Assembly: GCF_014218335.1 (NCBI RefSeq)
Contig: NZ_AP023367.1
Location: 4,827,501-4,891,500, forward strand
DNA length: 64,000 nucleotides
Direction of reading: 5' to 3'
DNA from: Anaerocolumna cellulosilytica
Lineage (GTDB): Bacteria > Bacillota > Clostridia > Lachnospirales > Lachnospiraceae
Shown here: piece after piece, positions 54,465 to 64,000 of the stretch
Numbering within the stretch: position 1 is the first letter of the stretch
How the letters are laid out: every line of letters starts with the position of its first letter
Made by a program: the position numbers and the translations under genes
The notes under the pieces: model-generated
Seen by the model: the letters and a program-made list of their open reading frames with translations, nothing else
Told to the model about the DNA's origin: nothing
Databases searched by the model: none

Positions 54465-54721
54465 TTGTATGCTCCTCTCTGCTATGGTTTACCCCATTTT
54501 TGTTCAACTAGTATAATCTCCGCTACATAAAACCGGTTATATATATGCAATTCTCCTATATTAAAATTATATCTATTTTTTATTGTAAAGTCAACGTAAA
54601 GTGCATACAAGTTGAGAAAAATGTCGAAATCCCAAGTATTTCATATAGTTATATTTTCCGTTTTAATATTTAAATTTCTATAAAAATGAACCAATACACC
54701 TAAGGAATTATGGTGATACGG

Positions 54722-55573
54722 TTACACATAACCTTTTAGACCTCTCACTGAAATTTCTCCGGATAAAACTGTTTTGACGAAAGTCGTAGTTATCCCCTGA
54801 TTAGTTTGTTCAACTTGTACCAATAGAGCTCCACCTTCATCAATACCAAGAGCAATCCCTTCGTACTCCATATTGTTCTCTACTATTCTTACTTGTTTCC
54901 TTAGATGAATTAATTGCGCATCATATTCTTCTTTTAACACCTCCATGGACTCAGTCAGGCAAAATTTTTTATAATACAGTTCAAACTGATTCAGTATTTC
55001 ACTGATTAACTCCTCCCTGGATACCGGCCTTTTACCCTCTAACCATAAGGATGTTGCCTTTTCTTTTAGTTCCTCCGGGAACTCCTCTTGACTTACATTT
55101 ATTCCTATTCCGATTATAATGCACTCCTGTCTATCTGCAGCGGCTGTCATTTCAGTAAGTATTCCGCAGGTCTTTTTTCCATTCAGAATTACATCATTAG
55201 GCCATTTTATGGCTGTCTCCAACCCTGTAATCTTTCTTATAGCGCCATTCACTGCCAGTGCTGTTATTAGTGTTAACATGGGACTGTTTTGGGGCTCTAT
55301 GTCTGCTTTTAGTACAAATGACATCCAGATTCCACTGCCTTTTGGTGAATTCCAGGAACGTCCAAGTCTTCCTTTTCCAGCATTTTGCTTTTCTGCTATT
55401 ACAAGTAATCCATGATTTCCTTTTTGCTTCCCATAATCCTTAGCAACATTGTTCGTTGAATCGACTTCCTCCAAATATAATATTTCTCGCCCCAGATATT
55501 GGGTATTTAATTTATTTTTTATGTTATCTAAATTCAACCCGATATAATCGGGGGTTTTCCGTTTCACATCCAC
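54722..55573 (-). CDS. birA: Biotin-protein ligase without DNA-binding domain
   Basis: This enzyme of about 283 residues joins biotin to carboxylase carrier proteins. The catalytic domain has YLEEVDSTNNVAKDYG, the adenylate loop AEKQNAGKGRLGRSWNSPKG, IKWPNDVILNGKKTCGIL and IIIGIGINVSQ, then the small C-terminal domain with VRIVENNMEYEGIALGID. The N-terminus is only about 25 residues, so the helix-turn-helix of repressor-type BirA is absent and it should not regulate biotin genes. It starts at GTG 55573, 13 bases after AGGAGG, a long spacing, so the exact start is unsure. Biotin use fits the decarboxylase pump at 4.4 kb. Confidence 0.93.
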   Translation of the reverse strand: MDVKRKTPDYIGLNLDNIKNKLNTQYLGREILYLEEVDSTNNVAKDYGKQKGNHGLLVIAEKQNAGKGRLGRSWNSPKGSGIWMSFVLKADIEPQNSPMLTLITALAVNGAIRKITGLETAIKWPNDVILNGKKTCGILTEMTAAADRQECIIIGIGINVSQEEFPEELKEKATSLWLEGKRPVSREELISEILNQFELYYKKFCLTESMEVLKEEYDAQLIHLRKQVRIVENNMEYEGIALGIDEGGALLVQVEQTNQGITTTFVKTVLSGEISVRGLKGYV

Positions 55574-55762
55574 TTTTACAAAAATTCCTCCTTGTTTTTT
55601 ACCCCTTGTCCATGCATGCCTTTACCTATGCTTTGATTGACTTCGCAAAATATTCATTATAAACGTGGACATATATAGTATACTATAATATTAATTTGTT
55701 CCGGAATCAAGTATTTTCCAAATCCTTAGATGAGATTTCCAATGTGTCCCCGCAACAAAAAA

Positions 55763-55795
55763 GGCTGTTCCGGTAGTAATTCGCCGGAAACAGCC
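55763..55795 (-). terminator. Terminator of argF
   Basis: On the minus strand GGCTGTTTCCGG pairs with CCGGAACAGCC (one bulge), followed by TTTTTT. It begins 15 bases after the argF stop. Confidence 0.88.
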
Positions 55796-55810
55796 CTGTT
55801 ATATACGTAT

Positions 55811-56746
55811 TTAATTGCCAAGAGTAGCCACCATTACTGCTTTTATGGTATGCATACGATTTTCTGCCTGATCAAAGATTACATCTGCATGTCGTTCGAA
55901 TACGTCCTCGGTTATCTCATTTCCTTTTACGGCTGGCAGGCAATGTAATAGTACAGTATTATTCTTACCCGTTTGTTTTACCATACTCTCGTTGACCTGA
56001 TACGGTTCTAAAATAGATATTCTTTCTGCTGCCAGTTCCTCTTCTCCCATCGAACACCATACGTCCGTATAGATAGCATCTGCACCTTCTACTGCATTAA
56101 TATTTTCTGTTATGGTCACTGTACCTTGGGATTTCTCATTATAGGTTTGGCATAATTTAACCAATTCACCCTCAGGCCACAAAGCTTTTGGTGCTAATAT
56201 TGTAAAGTGCAGACCTAACTTGGCCGAGCCAATCATAAGGCTATTAGCCATATTATTTCTGCCATCCCCTGCATAAATTAATTTTAATCCTCTAAGGTCA
56301 CCGAATTGCTCCTTTAAGGTCAGCATATCGGCCAGAATTTGTGTAGGATGGTACATGTCTGTAAGTCCATTCCATACCGGCACCTTGCTATATTCTGCAA
56401 GCTTTTCAACCGTCTCTTGCTTAAAGCCCCTAAATTCAATGCCGTCAAACATTCTTCCAAGTACTCTTGCCGTATCCTCTATACATTCTTTATGACCAAG
56501 CTGAATATCGTCTTTTCCAAGGTATTCAGGATGACCCCCTTCGTCAATACAACCAATAGTAAATGCGCATCTTGTTCGTGTGGAAGGTTTTTCAAATATT
56601 AAAGCTATATTTTTACCCTTTAGTGAATTTCCTGTAATACCTTGTTTTTTCTTAGCCTTTAACACAGCCGCCAGTTCTAATAAATATTCTATTTCTTCCG
56701 GCTGATAGTCTTTTAAGGTTAAAAAGCTGCGGCCTTTTAAGTTCAT
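55811..56746 (-). CDS. argF: Ornithine carbamoyltransferase
   Basis: This 311-residue enzyme makes citrulline from ornithine and carbamoyl phosphate in arginine synthesis. It carries the carbamoyl-phosphate motif [12 protein letters not shown] near residue 50, [44 protein letters not shown] and the ornithine motif [10 protein letters not shown] near 272. The ATG at 56746 was chosen because GGAGG is eight bases upstream and the length then fits the family; a longer frame to 56803 adds 19 residues with no homology. It is the only arginine gene here. Confidence 0.95.
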   Translation of the reverse strand: MNLKGRSFLTLKDYQPEEIEYLLELAAVLKAKKKQGITGNSLKGKNIALIFEKPSTRTRCAFTIGCIDEGGHPEYLGKDDIQLGHKECIEDTARVLGRMFDGIEFRGFKQETVEKLAEYSKVPVWNGLTDMYHPTQILADMLTLKEQFGDLRGLKLIYAGDGRNNMANSLMIGSAKLGLHFTILAPKALWPEGELVKLCQTYNEKSQGTVTITENINAVEGADAIYTDVWCSMGEEELAAERISILEPYQVNESMVKQTGKNNTVLLHCLPAVKGNEITEDVFERHADVIFDQAENRMHTIKAVMVATLGN

Positions 56747-56830
56747 ATTAGATACCTCCACTATCAAATGATTATTTATACATAATACTTGATTTTTATT
56801 CATTTGTCAAGAGGTTTCACTGTATTATTA

Positions 56831-58018
56831 TTATATTGTCATCATCTTTACTACCAATTCATGGAATATAGGTAGTTTGTAATTTCGTTGACGCATTTTT
56901 TGATATTTTTCAAAACAGTTGCGTTTCAGTTCTTCCACGGTGTATATTTTATACTTTGGTACACGTACACTTTTAGCACACAACTCTAAAAGAGAAATAT
57001 ATAATTCTGTATAATTCCAATCCCTTTTAAGCTTTAGGGTCGTAGCTAGGTTTGGACAGGCCTGTTCCAGAAATCTCCTTACTATTAAATCTGTATTGCT
57101 ATAATCCAGTTTATAGTATTCTAATAGTGCCATCTTAGCCGCTTCATTTAATTTCATTAGTTTTAATAGACTCTCTCCCTCTTCTAAGTCTGAATCAATA
57201 TAGTATATTCTACCGGATAAGTTATGCAAACAACGCATGGCATCATAATATCCCACTTCTATATTTCTTTGTATTTTTTCCGAATTGAATTCCAGAATAC
57301 CACCCAGATTTATATTGGGAGCTATCTGTATCACATTAACGTCTTTTGGAATTTTAACCGGTTTTTCTAAGCCGATTCCATAGATACGAACCACTATGAT
57401 ATCTTTATACCCTCTGTTTATAAGCATATCAACCGGTACATTGTTAAACATTCCTCCATCTAAAAATGTTTGTCCATTTAATTTATCATTTCGAAAAGCA
57501 GGAAGAAGTGCACTGGCCAGTAGATAATCTTTTAAGGATGCTTTTTCTGCTTCCCGAGCTGTAATCTCGATTTCCTTTAACTTTGATACCAAAAACGTAC
57601 CAAAGACAAATTCGACGGGTGAATTATAAATTTTTTCTTCATCTACCCAGTTCTGAATTAACTCTTTCAGCGGAGTTATATCAATCCCTCTGCCAGAAAT
57701 TATCTTTCCTGTATCTCTGGATAACATCTTTAAATCCAGATTCTTGATATCCAAGTTCATTAAATGTTTCATTTGTTCATCATCCAGGTTCATAATATTT
57801 GAATAGGTCAGGCTTTTCCATAAAGTTTCCGCCTCTTCATAATCACCCATACAAATAAGGGCCCCGTTTAAAGCACCAACCGAGACCCCTGAAACACCTT
57901 TTATCTTAACGCCACATTCTAAGAAAGCCTTCCAGACTCCAATCTGATAGGCTCCCTTAGCACCGCCGCCTTCTAAAACAATACCATATTCTTTACTAAA
58001 ATCAAATTCTTTTATCAT
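56831..58018 (-). CDS. Patatin-like phospholipase
   Basis: This 395-residue protein has a patatin lipase domain (about 10-215). It has the oxyanion loop LEGGGAKGAYQIGVWKAF, nucleophile motif GVSVGALNG (Ser near residue 46) and the catalytic Asp in FLDGGMFNNVPVDML near 190. The C-terminal half is helical and unassigned. No signal peptide, so it is cytoplasmic or membrane-associated. It starts 53 bases after the LTA-synthase-like gene and may share its transcript; the lipid substrate is unknown. Confidence 0.88.
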   Translation of the reverse strand: MIKEFDFSKEYGIVLEGGGAKGAYQIGVWKAFLECGVKIKGVSGVSVGALNGALICMGDYEEAETLWKSLTYSNIMNLDDEQMKHLMNLDIKNLDLKMLSRDTGKIISGRGIDITPLKELIQNWVDEEKIYNSPVEFVFGTFLVSKLKEIEITAREAEKASLKDYLLASALLPAFRNDKLNGQTFLDGGMFNNVPVDMLINRGYKDIIVVRIYGIGLEKPVKIPKDVNVIQIAPNINLGGILEFNSEKIQRNIEVGYYDAMRCLHNLSGRIYYIDSDLEEGESLLKLMKLNEAAKMALLEYYKLDYSNTDLIVRRFLEQACPNLATTLKLKRDWNYTELYISLLELCAKSVRVPKYKIYTVEELKRNCFEKYQKMRQRNYKLPIFHELVVKMMTI

Positions 58019-58071
58019 TCCTATTACCTATTATTTATTAAGGGTGAAATTATTAACCACTAAGCAGTAGA

Positions 58072-59928
58072 TTAATCCTCTGATTTTATAGTATCCATAT
58101 TTAAATACTCTTGTATTAAATTTTGATTTAGTATATCTTCCGATGTTTTCTTTAAGGTAATTGCTTTTTTGTACTCATCTTCAAGCATTGAAGCATCTAT
58201 AGGCTCATTAGTACCAATCTTCCAAGCTCTGCTGCCTTCAAAAACACCTTCTCTTGATATTTCAAACATTACCTCGTTGTGTATAAAGGAACCTTCGAAT
58301 AAATATGCAGTAAATGCAACAAATCCGTCCTTTGCATTACTTAAATCCTGACCTAAAATATACGGCTGGCTAATCTCAAGATTCATGACATTTGCAATAG
58401 TAGGTAAAAAATCCACTTGCCCTCCCGTAGTTGATATTGTATCAGTGACACCACTACCAGGAACATGAATTAACATTGGTACACGAAGCATCTCATCGTA
58501 GTCATATGTTCGGCCCAGATATTTTTCCATTAATACAGCATTATCATCCATGTTCAGATTCAGACCATGATGGTCGCCATATAATGCAATAACTGTATCC
58601 TCATATAAGCCGGCAGTTTTTAAATCCGTTATAAACTGCCCTAAGGCTTCATCCGCATAACGCACAGTCTGCAAATAGCTTCCGAACTTGGTTCCGATGT
58701 CCTCTTCCTTAAGTTGTAAGCTAGCATCTTCTTCCTCCAATATAAACGGATGATGGCTGGTAAGTGTGATAATAAAACTAAAAAAAGGCTGTTTTTTTTC
58801 TTTTAGTATATCAATTGTCTGCTTAAACATAGATTTGTCTGATATTCCAAGTCCAATTATATCATCAGCTTCCATGTCTTCCATACTATAAAAATCTTCA
58901 AACCCCTGCGCCGGATACGCAGCTTCACGATTCCAGAATTCTCCCTTGTAGCCATGTATTACAAAGGCGTTGTAGCCTTTGTCTCTTAACAGCCAGGGCA
59001 GACCATTAAACGTATTTTGTTCATATAGGGTATAACATTCACGGTCGATAACAGGATACAGGCTGTTTAGAGTTGAAAATTCTGCATCCGCAGTATTTCC
59101 TTTACCGATATTGGTATAATATCTGTCATAATATAAAGTATCCTGCTTTATTAATGCATTTAAATTAGGAGTTAAAACCTGCCCATTGTATTCTGCACCA
59201 ATTACAAAGTTCTGAAGTGCTTCTACTTGAAGCAGTATTACGTTCTTACCTTCCCCTATTCCCTTATATTTAGTTCCTTTCGGCTGAAAAGCCACCTCCT
59301 GAACCGTATCTAAAACTTCATCCGCTGAAACTTCTTCAACAACGATACTATCGGCAATCGCATTATAAATATCATTTACATGACTGGTAAAAAATTCAAC
59401 GCTATTTACTTTATCAATCGTTACACTGCCAAATGGGTTTATAACCAAAAATGCAAAAATACCGCATAGACCTGCTACGAGATACTTAATTTCTTTTTTA
59501 AAACTCCAACCCCTATTCTCTTCTTTTACTAGTTTTTTAAAATAATAGTATACAAAAGGAATATCTAAATATAACAAAAAGCTTGCAGGTATTAAAGTTG
59601 CCACAAAGCTATCCGGAACCGCTGCAACATTAGCTGCCTGCCAAAGTTGCTTTATGGATACGGTCTGATTATAATAATTATAGTACATGGAATCTGCAAA
59701 CATTAATAATGAGAGCAGTGAATATATAATTAGGAAAAATCCCTTTTTCCTTTTCCATCTACTTCTGCTAAAACATATAAATATAAGTCCCATTGCTACA
59801 ATACTGACAACCACAAATATGATATCTTTTACATTTACACTGATTAAATGGTAGTAAACCATTAATTTTAATGTAAAAAATAAGAGTATCATATAAGGTG
59901 ACTGCAATACAGTTTTTAGCTGCTTCAT
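58072..59928 (-). CDS. LTA synthase-type membrane sulfatase
   Basis: This protein of about 618 residues has five N-terminal membrane helices (to about residue 180) and an extracellular alkaline-phosphatase/sulfatase domain. Catalytic Thr lies in NIGKGNTADAEFSTLNSLYP (near 290), with the metal and phosphate site elements FSFIITLTSHHPF and VIALYGDHHGLN. This is the LtaS/phosphoglycerol transferase architecture, which uses phosphatidylglycerol to build or modify teichoic-acid-like polymers. The start at ATG 59928 follows AAGGAGAGG; the open frame to 60048 adds a non-homologous tail. Probably co-transcribed with the patatin gene. Confidence 0.87.
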   Translation of the reverse strand: MKQLKTVLQSPYMILLFFTLKLMVYYHLISVNVKDIIFVVVSIVAMGLIFICFSRSRWKRKKGFFLIIYSLLSLLMFADSMYYNYYNQTVSIKQLWQAANVAAVPDSFVATLIPASFLLYLDIPFVYYYFKKLVKEENRGWSFKKEIKYLVAGLCGIFAFLVINPFGSVTIDKVNSVEFFTSHVNDIYNAIADSIVVEEVSADEVLDTVQEVAFQPKGTKYKGIGEGKNVILLQVEALQNFVIGAEYNGQVLTPNLNALIKQDTLYYDRYYTNIGKGNTADAEFSTLNSLYPVIDRECYTLYEQNTFNGLPWLLRDKGYNAFVIHGYKGEFWNREAAYPAQGFEDFYSMEDMEADDIIGLGISDKSMFKQTIDILKEKKQPFFSFIITLTSHHPFILEEEDASLQLKEEDIGTKFGSYLQTVRYADEALGQFITDLKTAGLYEDTVIALYGDHHGLNLNMDDNAVLMEKYLGRTYDYDEMLRVPMLIHVPGSGVTDTISTTGGQVDFLPTIANVMNLEISQPYILGQDLSNAKDGFVAFTAYLFEGSFIHNEVMFEISREGVFEGSRAWKIGTNEPIDASMLEDEYKKAITLKKTSEDILNQNLIQEYLNMDTIKSED

Positions 59929-60151
59929 TTCCAATCCTCTCCTTTTAAATCTCCTCTTACTTCCGATGGATAATATATACAAATCGTATAGGTATTTATT
60001 TCTCCTCCCTAGAGCTAAAACCCAAAGACACGTAATGTAATAAACCAATTATCCCTATTTTCAGTTCTAGTATATAATAGCTCATTGCAAATTTAATAGC
60101 AAGGCAAGAATTCTTAAGTTTATCTTAACACAATCAAAAATGAACAAAATA

Positions 60152-60205
60152 AATGCTTTACGTTTCCGCTACCTTTTATAAGTGTATACGGAATCGTAAA
60201 GCATT
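60152..60205 (-). terminator. Terminator of the NfeD-SPFH operon
   Basis: AATGCTTTACG (60152-60162) pairs with CGTAAAGCATT (60195-60205), and an inner TTCCG/CGGAA extends it. On the minus strand TATTTTG follows. It lies about 90 bases after the SPFH stop. Confidence 0.7.
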
Positions 60206-60291
60206 ATTATTTTATATGATATTTTCCTTTATGTTACTAACAAAAATTCAATTCTTCAATTTACATTATTTACATATTGATTGGAAATCCA

Positions 60292-61224
60292 CTAATCCTG
60301 AATCGTTTTGTCATTGCCCACTTCAGTTATAGATTTAACCAATCCGGCAATACCCTGAATTTCAGATGGGATAATAATTTTTGTGGCTTTTCCATCAGCA
60401 GCTTTAGCAAAAGCTTCCAAGCTCTTAAGCTGTAGTACCGCATTGCCCGGGTTCGAATCATTTAAGAATCTGATACCTTCTGCATTAGCTTTTTGTACTG
60501 TTAAGATAGCCTCTGCCTGACCTTCTGCCTCACGAATGGTTGCTTCTTTCACTGCTTCTGCTCTTAATATCGCAGCTTCTTTTTCAGCCTGTGCTTCTAA
60601 GATTGAAGATTGCTTTTTACCCTCTGCCACTAAAATCTGTGAAGTCTTTTCACCTTCTGCACGTAAAATGGACTCTCTTCGTTCACGTTCTGCCTTCATC
60701 TGTTTTTCCATGGCATCCTGAATAGCAGCGGGAGGAATAATGTTCTTTAATTCCACACGGTTCACTTTAATTCCCCAAGGATCCGTAGCTACGTCTAAAG
60801 ATACTCTCATCTTGGTATTAATAATTTCTCTGGAAGTTAAGGTTTGATCTAATTCCAAATCACCAATAATATTTCTTAAGGTCGTTGCAGTTAAGTTTTC
60901 AATTGCCATGATAGGACGTTCCACACCATAGGCGAATAACTTGGGATCTGTTATTTGAAAGAACACAACCGTATCAATCTTCATCGTTACGTTATCTTTT
61001 GTGATAACCGGCTGAGGTGCAAAATCCACTACCTGCTCTTTTAATAAAACCTTTCTCGCAATTCTGTCAATAAACGGCATCTTAAGATGAATACCAACAT
61101 CCCAGGTAGCCTGAAAAGCACCAAGTCTTTCTACTACATATGCCTGCGCCTGAGGTACAATCTTAACACAAGATGCTAAGACAATTAATACTAGTGCGAC
61201 AAAAATAATAAATACGTATTCCAT
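60292..61224 (-). CDS. SPFH/band 7 (stomatin-like, QmcA-type) protein
   Basis: This 310-residue membrane-associated scaffold has one N-terminal helix (EYVFIIFVALVLIVLASCVK), an SPFH domain starting IVPQAQAYVVERLGAFQATW, and an alanine/glutamate-rich coiled coil (about 180-245) made of repeats such as LRAEGEKTSQILVAEGKKQS. Its conserved end FAKAADGKATKIIIPSE follows the stomatin pattern. It oligomerises in lipid microdomains. The ATG lies one base after the NfeD stop codon, so the two are translationally coupled. Confidence 0.93.
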   Translation of the reverse strand: MEYVFIIFVALVLIVLASCVKIVPQAQAYVVERLGAFQATWDVGIHLKMPFIDRIARKVLLKEQVVDFAPQPVITKDNVTMKIDTVVFFQITDPKLFAYGVERPIMAIENLTATTLRNIIGDLELDQTLTSREIINTKMRVSLDVATDPWGIKVNRVELKNIIPPAAIQDAMEKQMKAERERRESILRAEGEKTSQILVAEGKKQSSILEAQAEKEAAILRAEAVKEATIREAEGQAEAILTVQKANAEGIRFLNDSNPGNAVLQLKSLEAFAKAADGKATKIIIPSEIQGIAGLVKSITEVGNDKTIQD

Positions 61225-61225
61225 A

Positions 61226-61666
61226 CTAAATTTCCTCCTTTTCTACTTCCACCATTAACTTAACACCCGCTATACTGCGTATAATAACTTTCTGCTCGGG
61301 CTCAATGATAGCCCGGTCGTCGACAGCTCTTGCCGTCCATTCTTGCCCTCCGACTACAACCTGACCTGAACTATTAAAATTATCAATTCGTTCGATAACT
61401 TTACCTTCCCGTCCTATTAGGCTTTCATAATTAGTTTTAATCTTTTTAGCATTAAAAAACCTGGCTGCAATTGGTCTTGTGTAGATTAAAAGCAAAAACG
61501 ATACTACAAAAAATATAATTAATTCAAGAACTAAATTGTTTGTTACCAGGGAAACTAAAAAAGCTGTCAAAGCACCTCCGGCAAACCATATTGTGGTAAG
61601 ACCTAAAGTAATTATTTCTATTAACAGCAGTACTGCTAAAGCAATTAACCAATAAGTTGAATTCAT
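61226..61666 (-). CDS. NfeD family membrane protein
   Basis: This 146-residue protein has three or four N-terminal helices (about 4-70) and a C-terminal OB-fold (about 85-146: GREGKVIERIDNFNSSGQVV, GGQEWTARAVDD). The short form lacks the ClpP-like protease domain of long NfeD. NfeD and SPFH proteins are near-universal neighbours and act together in membrane organisation. ATG with GGGGGTG upstream. Confidence 0.92.
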   Translation of the reverse strand: MNSTYWLIALAVLLLIEIITLGLTTIWFAGGALTAFLVSLVTNNLVLELIIFFVVSFLLLIYTRPIAARFFNAKKIKTNYESLIGREGKVIERIDNFNSSGQVVVGGQEWTARAVDDRAIIEPEQKVIIRSIAGVKLMVEVEKEEI

Positions 61667-61781
61667 GCTTTTTCACCCCCCTTTCTATCTATCGGTTGTA
61701 TCTTAATATTACTTTAAATTATATAAATATACAAGGAAATATTTTGAATTTTTCAAAATATAAGCTCTTTTTAATCTTTTT

Positions 61782-62573
61782 CTAATCATTCAACCTCTTT
61801 TGACGGTATACTTCATACATTAATACAGATGCTGCTATTGCTGCATTTAATGACTCCACACTGCCTTCCATAGGAATTTTAATGCATTGATCTGATATTC
61901 CTGCTGCCTCAGGGCTAATACCATTAGCCTCATTTCCAATCATAATGGCACATTTCCCTGCATATGACACCTTATCATAATATTCAGCTCCGTCTAAATG
62001 AGCCGCATATATTGTGATACCATTCTCCTGTAACAGCTTGAGAGTCTCTTGAAAATCCTCTGCATACAGAAAAGGCATACGATAAATAGCTCCCATCGTT
62101 GAGCGAATTACTTTGGGGTTATACATATCAACAGAACTTTTGGTTAATATTATGCCCGTAAATCCAGCTCCTTCCGCAGTTCTAACCATTGTTCCAAGGT
62201 TTCCCGGGTCTCTGATATCTTCTAACAGCAACACTTTAGCCTTGGGATTATTTAATAGAGCATCCAGCTTATATGCAGGTTTTTTTACCAAACATATTAT
62301 TCCCTGGGGAGTTAATGTGTCGGCCACAACTTTAAACACTGCGTCTGAAACTACTTCATAAGGATACCCTTCTAATAAATCAGGTCTTTCCTTCTCCCAC
62401 TGCTGATATAATGTTTCTCCCATGTATGCCTTAATCAGATAACCACCTTCTTTGGATTCTTCAAACATCTTAATTCCTTCTGCTACAAAGGCTCTCTGTT
62501 CTTGTCTGGCTTTTGATTTATTCTGTAGTTGTATCAGATTTTTTATCTGAGGATTTGATACACTGGTAATCAT
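61782..62573 (-). CDS. TrmH/SpoU-family RNA 2'-O-methyltransferase
   Basis: This 263-residue enzyme has an N-terminal L30e-like substrate-binding domain (ITSVSNPQIKNLIQLQNKSK … RAFVAEGIKMFEE) and a C-terminal knotted SPOUT domain. Its motifs are LLLEDIRDPGNLGTMVRTAE (near 115-135), MIGNEANGIS (near 213) and IPMEGSVESLNAAIAASVLMYE at the end. It methylates a ribose in rRNA or tRNA; the 23S rRNA type is most likely, with the site unknown. ATG follows AAAGGAAAGG. Confidence 0.92.
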   Translation of the reverse strand: MITSVSNPQIKNLIQLQNKSKARQEQRAFVAEGIKMFEESKEGGYLIKAYMGETLYQQWEKERPDLLEGYPYEVVSDAVFKVVADTLTPQGIICLVKKPAYKLDALLNNPKAKVLLLEDIRDPGNLGTMVRTAEGAGFTGIILTKSSVDMYNPKVIRSTMGAIYRMPFLYAEDFQETLKLLQENGITIYAAHLDGAEYYDKVSYAGKCAIMIGNEANGISPEAAGISDQCIKIPMEGSVESLNAAIAASVLMYEVYRQKRLND

Positions 62574-62632
62574 AGATACACCTTTCCTTTATACCTTCTA
62601 ATACATCAACTATTTCTAAGGTATACATTAAA

Positions 62633-62667
62633 AAACCTTCCCTGTCCCCATAGAGTCAGGAAGGTTT
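62633..62667. terminator. Terminator of the BspA-type gene (bidirectional)
   Basis: AAACCTTCC (62633-62641) pairs with GGAAGGTTT (62659-62667). On the minus strand TTTTTTAATG follows. It ends transcripts coming from the repeat protein before the methyltransferase gene. The rest of 62574-62919 is AT-rich with no gene seen. Confidence 0.75.
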
Positions 62668-62919
62668 CTATTTATTTTCTTGTTTACAAAATATTATAAG
62701 ACAGCTTTCCTCCTATGTCAAATAGGATTTCATCTATCAGCTTTTTCCGATATGCAATACCTTCTATTTGTATGAGTTATACTCGGGATATACATTCAGT
62801 AGGTAATAATTTATTTCTATAAATCAGATAGGTTTTAAAAAGAACCCGTAATAATATAGAAAAATATACCATGCAAATTGACACGTGGAAGAAAGTCTTC
62901 TGATATGTATATACAGTAG

Positions 62920-64000
62920 TTAGTCTGTACTCGGTATTTTGCGAAAATACTTTCCGCCAATGCGGCAGTACATTATATTCCCCTGATAATTATATAAACT
63001 AGTACCGTCCGTATAAAAAGCTTTACTACCATCTTCCACCTTTAAGGCAGTAAGATATGGATTCATAGTCGCATCAATATAACCGTCAAAAAGTTCTTTT
63101 GTACTTTTGGGAATGATTAGTTCCGTATTCCGGCTGTCTTTCGGATAGACATACATCTTGGAGAAATCCTTGCTGTAAAGGATTCCGTCCTTTGCACTGA
63201 AATATTTATTTATCGGTTTCACTTCGATTTTCTGCAGGTTCGGCAAATTAAAAATCGGACAATTTAAATCGGAGTATTCAAACAATTCCTTTACATTCTT
63301 GCCGATAACCAACTCCTTAAGATATGGATTGGAGGTATTATCATATTTCTCATCATTTATATACGTACGGTTATTGCAGATTCCAACGGCATTGGTTACG
63401 GTATCCGGTATGGTAAAGGATTCTGAGCTTTTTTGATAAGGATATGCAATGAGAACAGTCATATCCTTGTTATAGAGGACACCGTCTACTGTTTTATAAT
63501 GGGGATTATTATCACTTACCACATATTCTTTTATGGATTTGGAAGGAAGGTAGTATCCCCACGTATATGAATAATATAAGGTTTCTTTTACAAGAGAATC
63601 CGATAAAACTAAACTTTCCAGATAAGGATTAGCCATTAGGGACACTACATCTGCTTCCTTAACCGTATTAGGCATAGTGAAGGTCTTATCCTCCTTTTGC
63701 ATTGGATACCAGATAAGTTCTGTTACATCTTTGTTATATAGCACACCGTCAATACTGGTAAATACCGGATTACCTTTGGCAACGGTAAAAGCTTTAAGAT
63801 TATCCATTTTGTATGCATAATCCAAGCCGTCCAGTTTAGTTAACCCTTCTGGAATGGTTACCCTGGTCAGATTATGGTAATTATAATCTGAAAGAGGAGC
63901 GATATCAAATTCGGTTACCGTATCGGGTATAATCAGTTCTGTCGTATTTCTTGGAATATCATATAGCACCGTATTATCTTTGTTAAACAGCATTCCGTTT
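62920..64000 (-). CDS. BspA-type leucine-rich repeat protein, cut by window edge
   Basis: The 3' part of a larger gene gives at least 357 residues of LRR_5/BspA-like repeats, each with a short module of the form DGVLYNKDMTVLIAYP followed by FTIPDTV and a strand (TELIIPDTVTEFDI, KTFTMPNTVKEADV). Four such modules are visible. Such domains are usually surface proteins of anaerobes. The first Met at 63993 is internal to a repeat and the open frame runs to the window end, so the start, any signal peptide and any anchor lie outside. Ends at 62920 with a terminator about 250 bases on. Confidence 0.82.
   Translation of the reverse strand, partial: NGMLFNKDNTVLYDIPRNTTELIIPDTVTEFDIAPLSDYNYHNLTRVTIPEGLTKLDGLDYAYKMDNLKAFTVAKGNPVFTSIDGVLYNKDVTELIWYPMQKEDKTFTMPNTVKEADVVSLMANPYLESLVLSDSLVKETLYYSYTWGYYLPSKSIKEYVVSDNNPHYKTVDGVLYNKDMTVLIAYPYQKSSESFTIPDTVTNAVGICNNRTYINDEKYDNTSNPYLKELVIGKNVKELFEYSDLNCPIFNLPNLQKIEVKPINKYFSAKDGILYSKDFSKMYVYPKDSRNTELIIPKSTKELFDGYIDATMNPYLTALKVEDGSKAFYTDGTSLYNYQGNIMYCRIGGKYFRKIPSTD

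Overview
The window is a low-GC, densely coded chromosomal segment of an anaerobic Firmicute. The best fit is a plant-polysaccharide-fermenting member of the Lachnospiraceae (Clostridium cluster XIVa), close to Lachnoclostridium (Clostridium) phytofermentans. The evidence is strong AGGAGG-type ribosome sites, a GH94 cellobiose phosphorylase, a GH105/GH112 rhamnogalacturonan pair, a decarboxylase-type sodium pump subunit and many Clostridia-type membrane proteins. No rRNA, tRNA, CRISPR array or prophage was seen. The species is an inference.

Layout. 1-11.8 kb: housekeeping and stress genes (endonuclease IV, cold-shock protein, a HEAT/THUMP-like RNA methylase, a DUF1905 protein), a sodium-pump beta subunit with a tiny gamma-like partner missed by ORF calling, an NADH oxidase, a DUF4474 membrane protein with a metallophosphoesterase, an ABC-ATPase relic, a peptidoglycan-binding secreted protein and a Crp/Fnr regulator. 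12.4-23.1 kb: a rhamnogalacturonan-I (pectin) utilisation island made of an LplB/LplC-type ABC importer with its lipoprotein, an SGNH acetylesterase with SLH-like repeats, an AraC regulator, a GH105 unsaturated rhamnogalacturonyl hydrolase and a GH112 phosphorylase. The enzymes lack signal peptides, so the likely scheme is import of oligosaccharides, then cytoplasmic deacetylation, removal of the unsaturated uronate and phosphorolysis of Gal-Rha units.

23.1-33.3 kb: a CAP-domain secreted protein, a Mn-type CDF efflux pump, an asymmetric heterodimeric ABC exporter, a possible MITE, a radical-SAM/XRE/DUF2975 operon, a prolyl-tRNA editing pseudogene and a DUF188 protein. 33.3-38.6 kb: a dipeptide/nickel-type ABC importer operon whose solute-binding gene is separated from the permeases by four tandem 65-bp repeats. 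Diverged copies of this repeat also lie upstream of other start codons. 38.8-46.6 kb: adenine deaminase, cellobiose phosphorylase, an unknown anchored protein and a complete IS1182-type insertion sequence with a terminator inside each end.

46.7-64 kb: mostly housekeeping genes on the minus strand: asd, a YvyF-like protein, dusB-coaX, a LiaF-like protein with 7-residue repeats, a chemotaxis receptor, birA, argF, a patatin, an LTA-synthase-like sulfatase, the NfeD/SPFH pair, an rRNA methyltransferase and a BspA-type repeat protein cut by the window edge.

The least explained signal is the hairpin repeat family ending in AGAYGGGA just before start codons (36.7, 34.9 and 32.75 kb, with weaker copies near 50.6 and 51.0 kb). 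Its stem sequence changes between loci while pairing is kept, and it supplies the ribosome-binding sequence of several unrelated genes.
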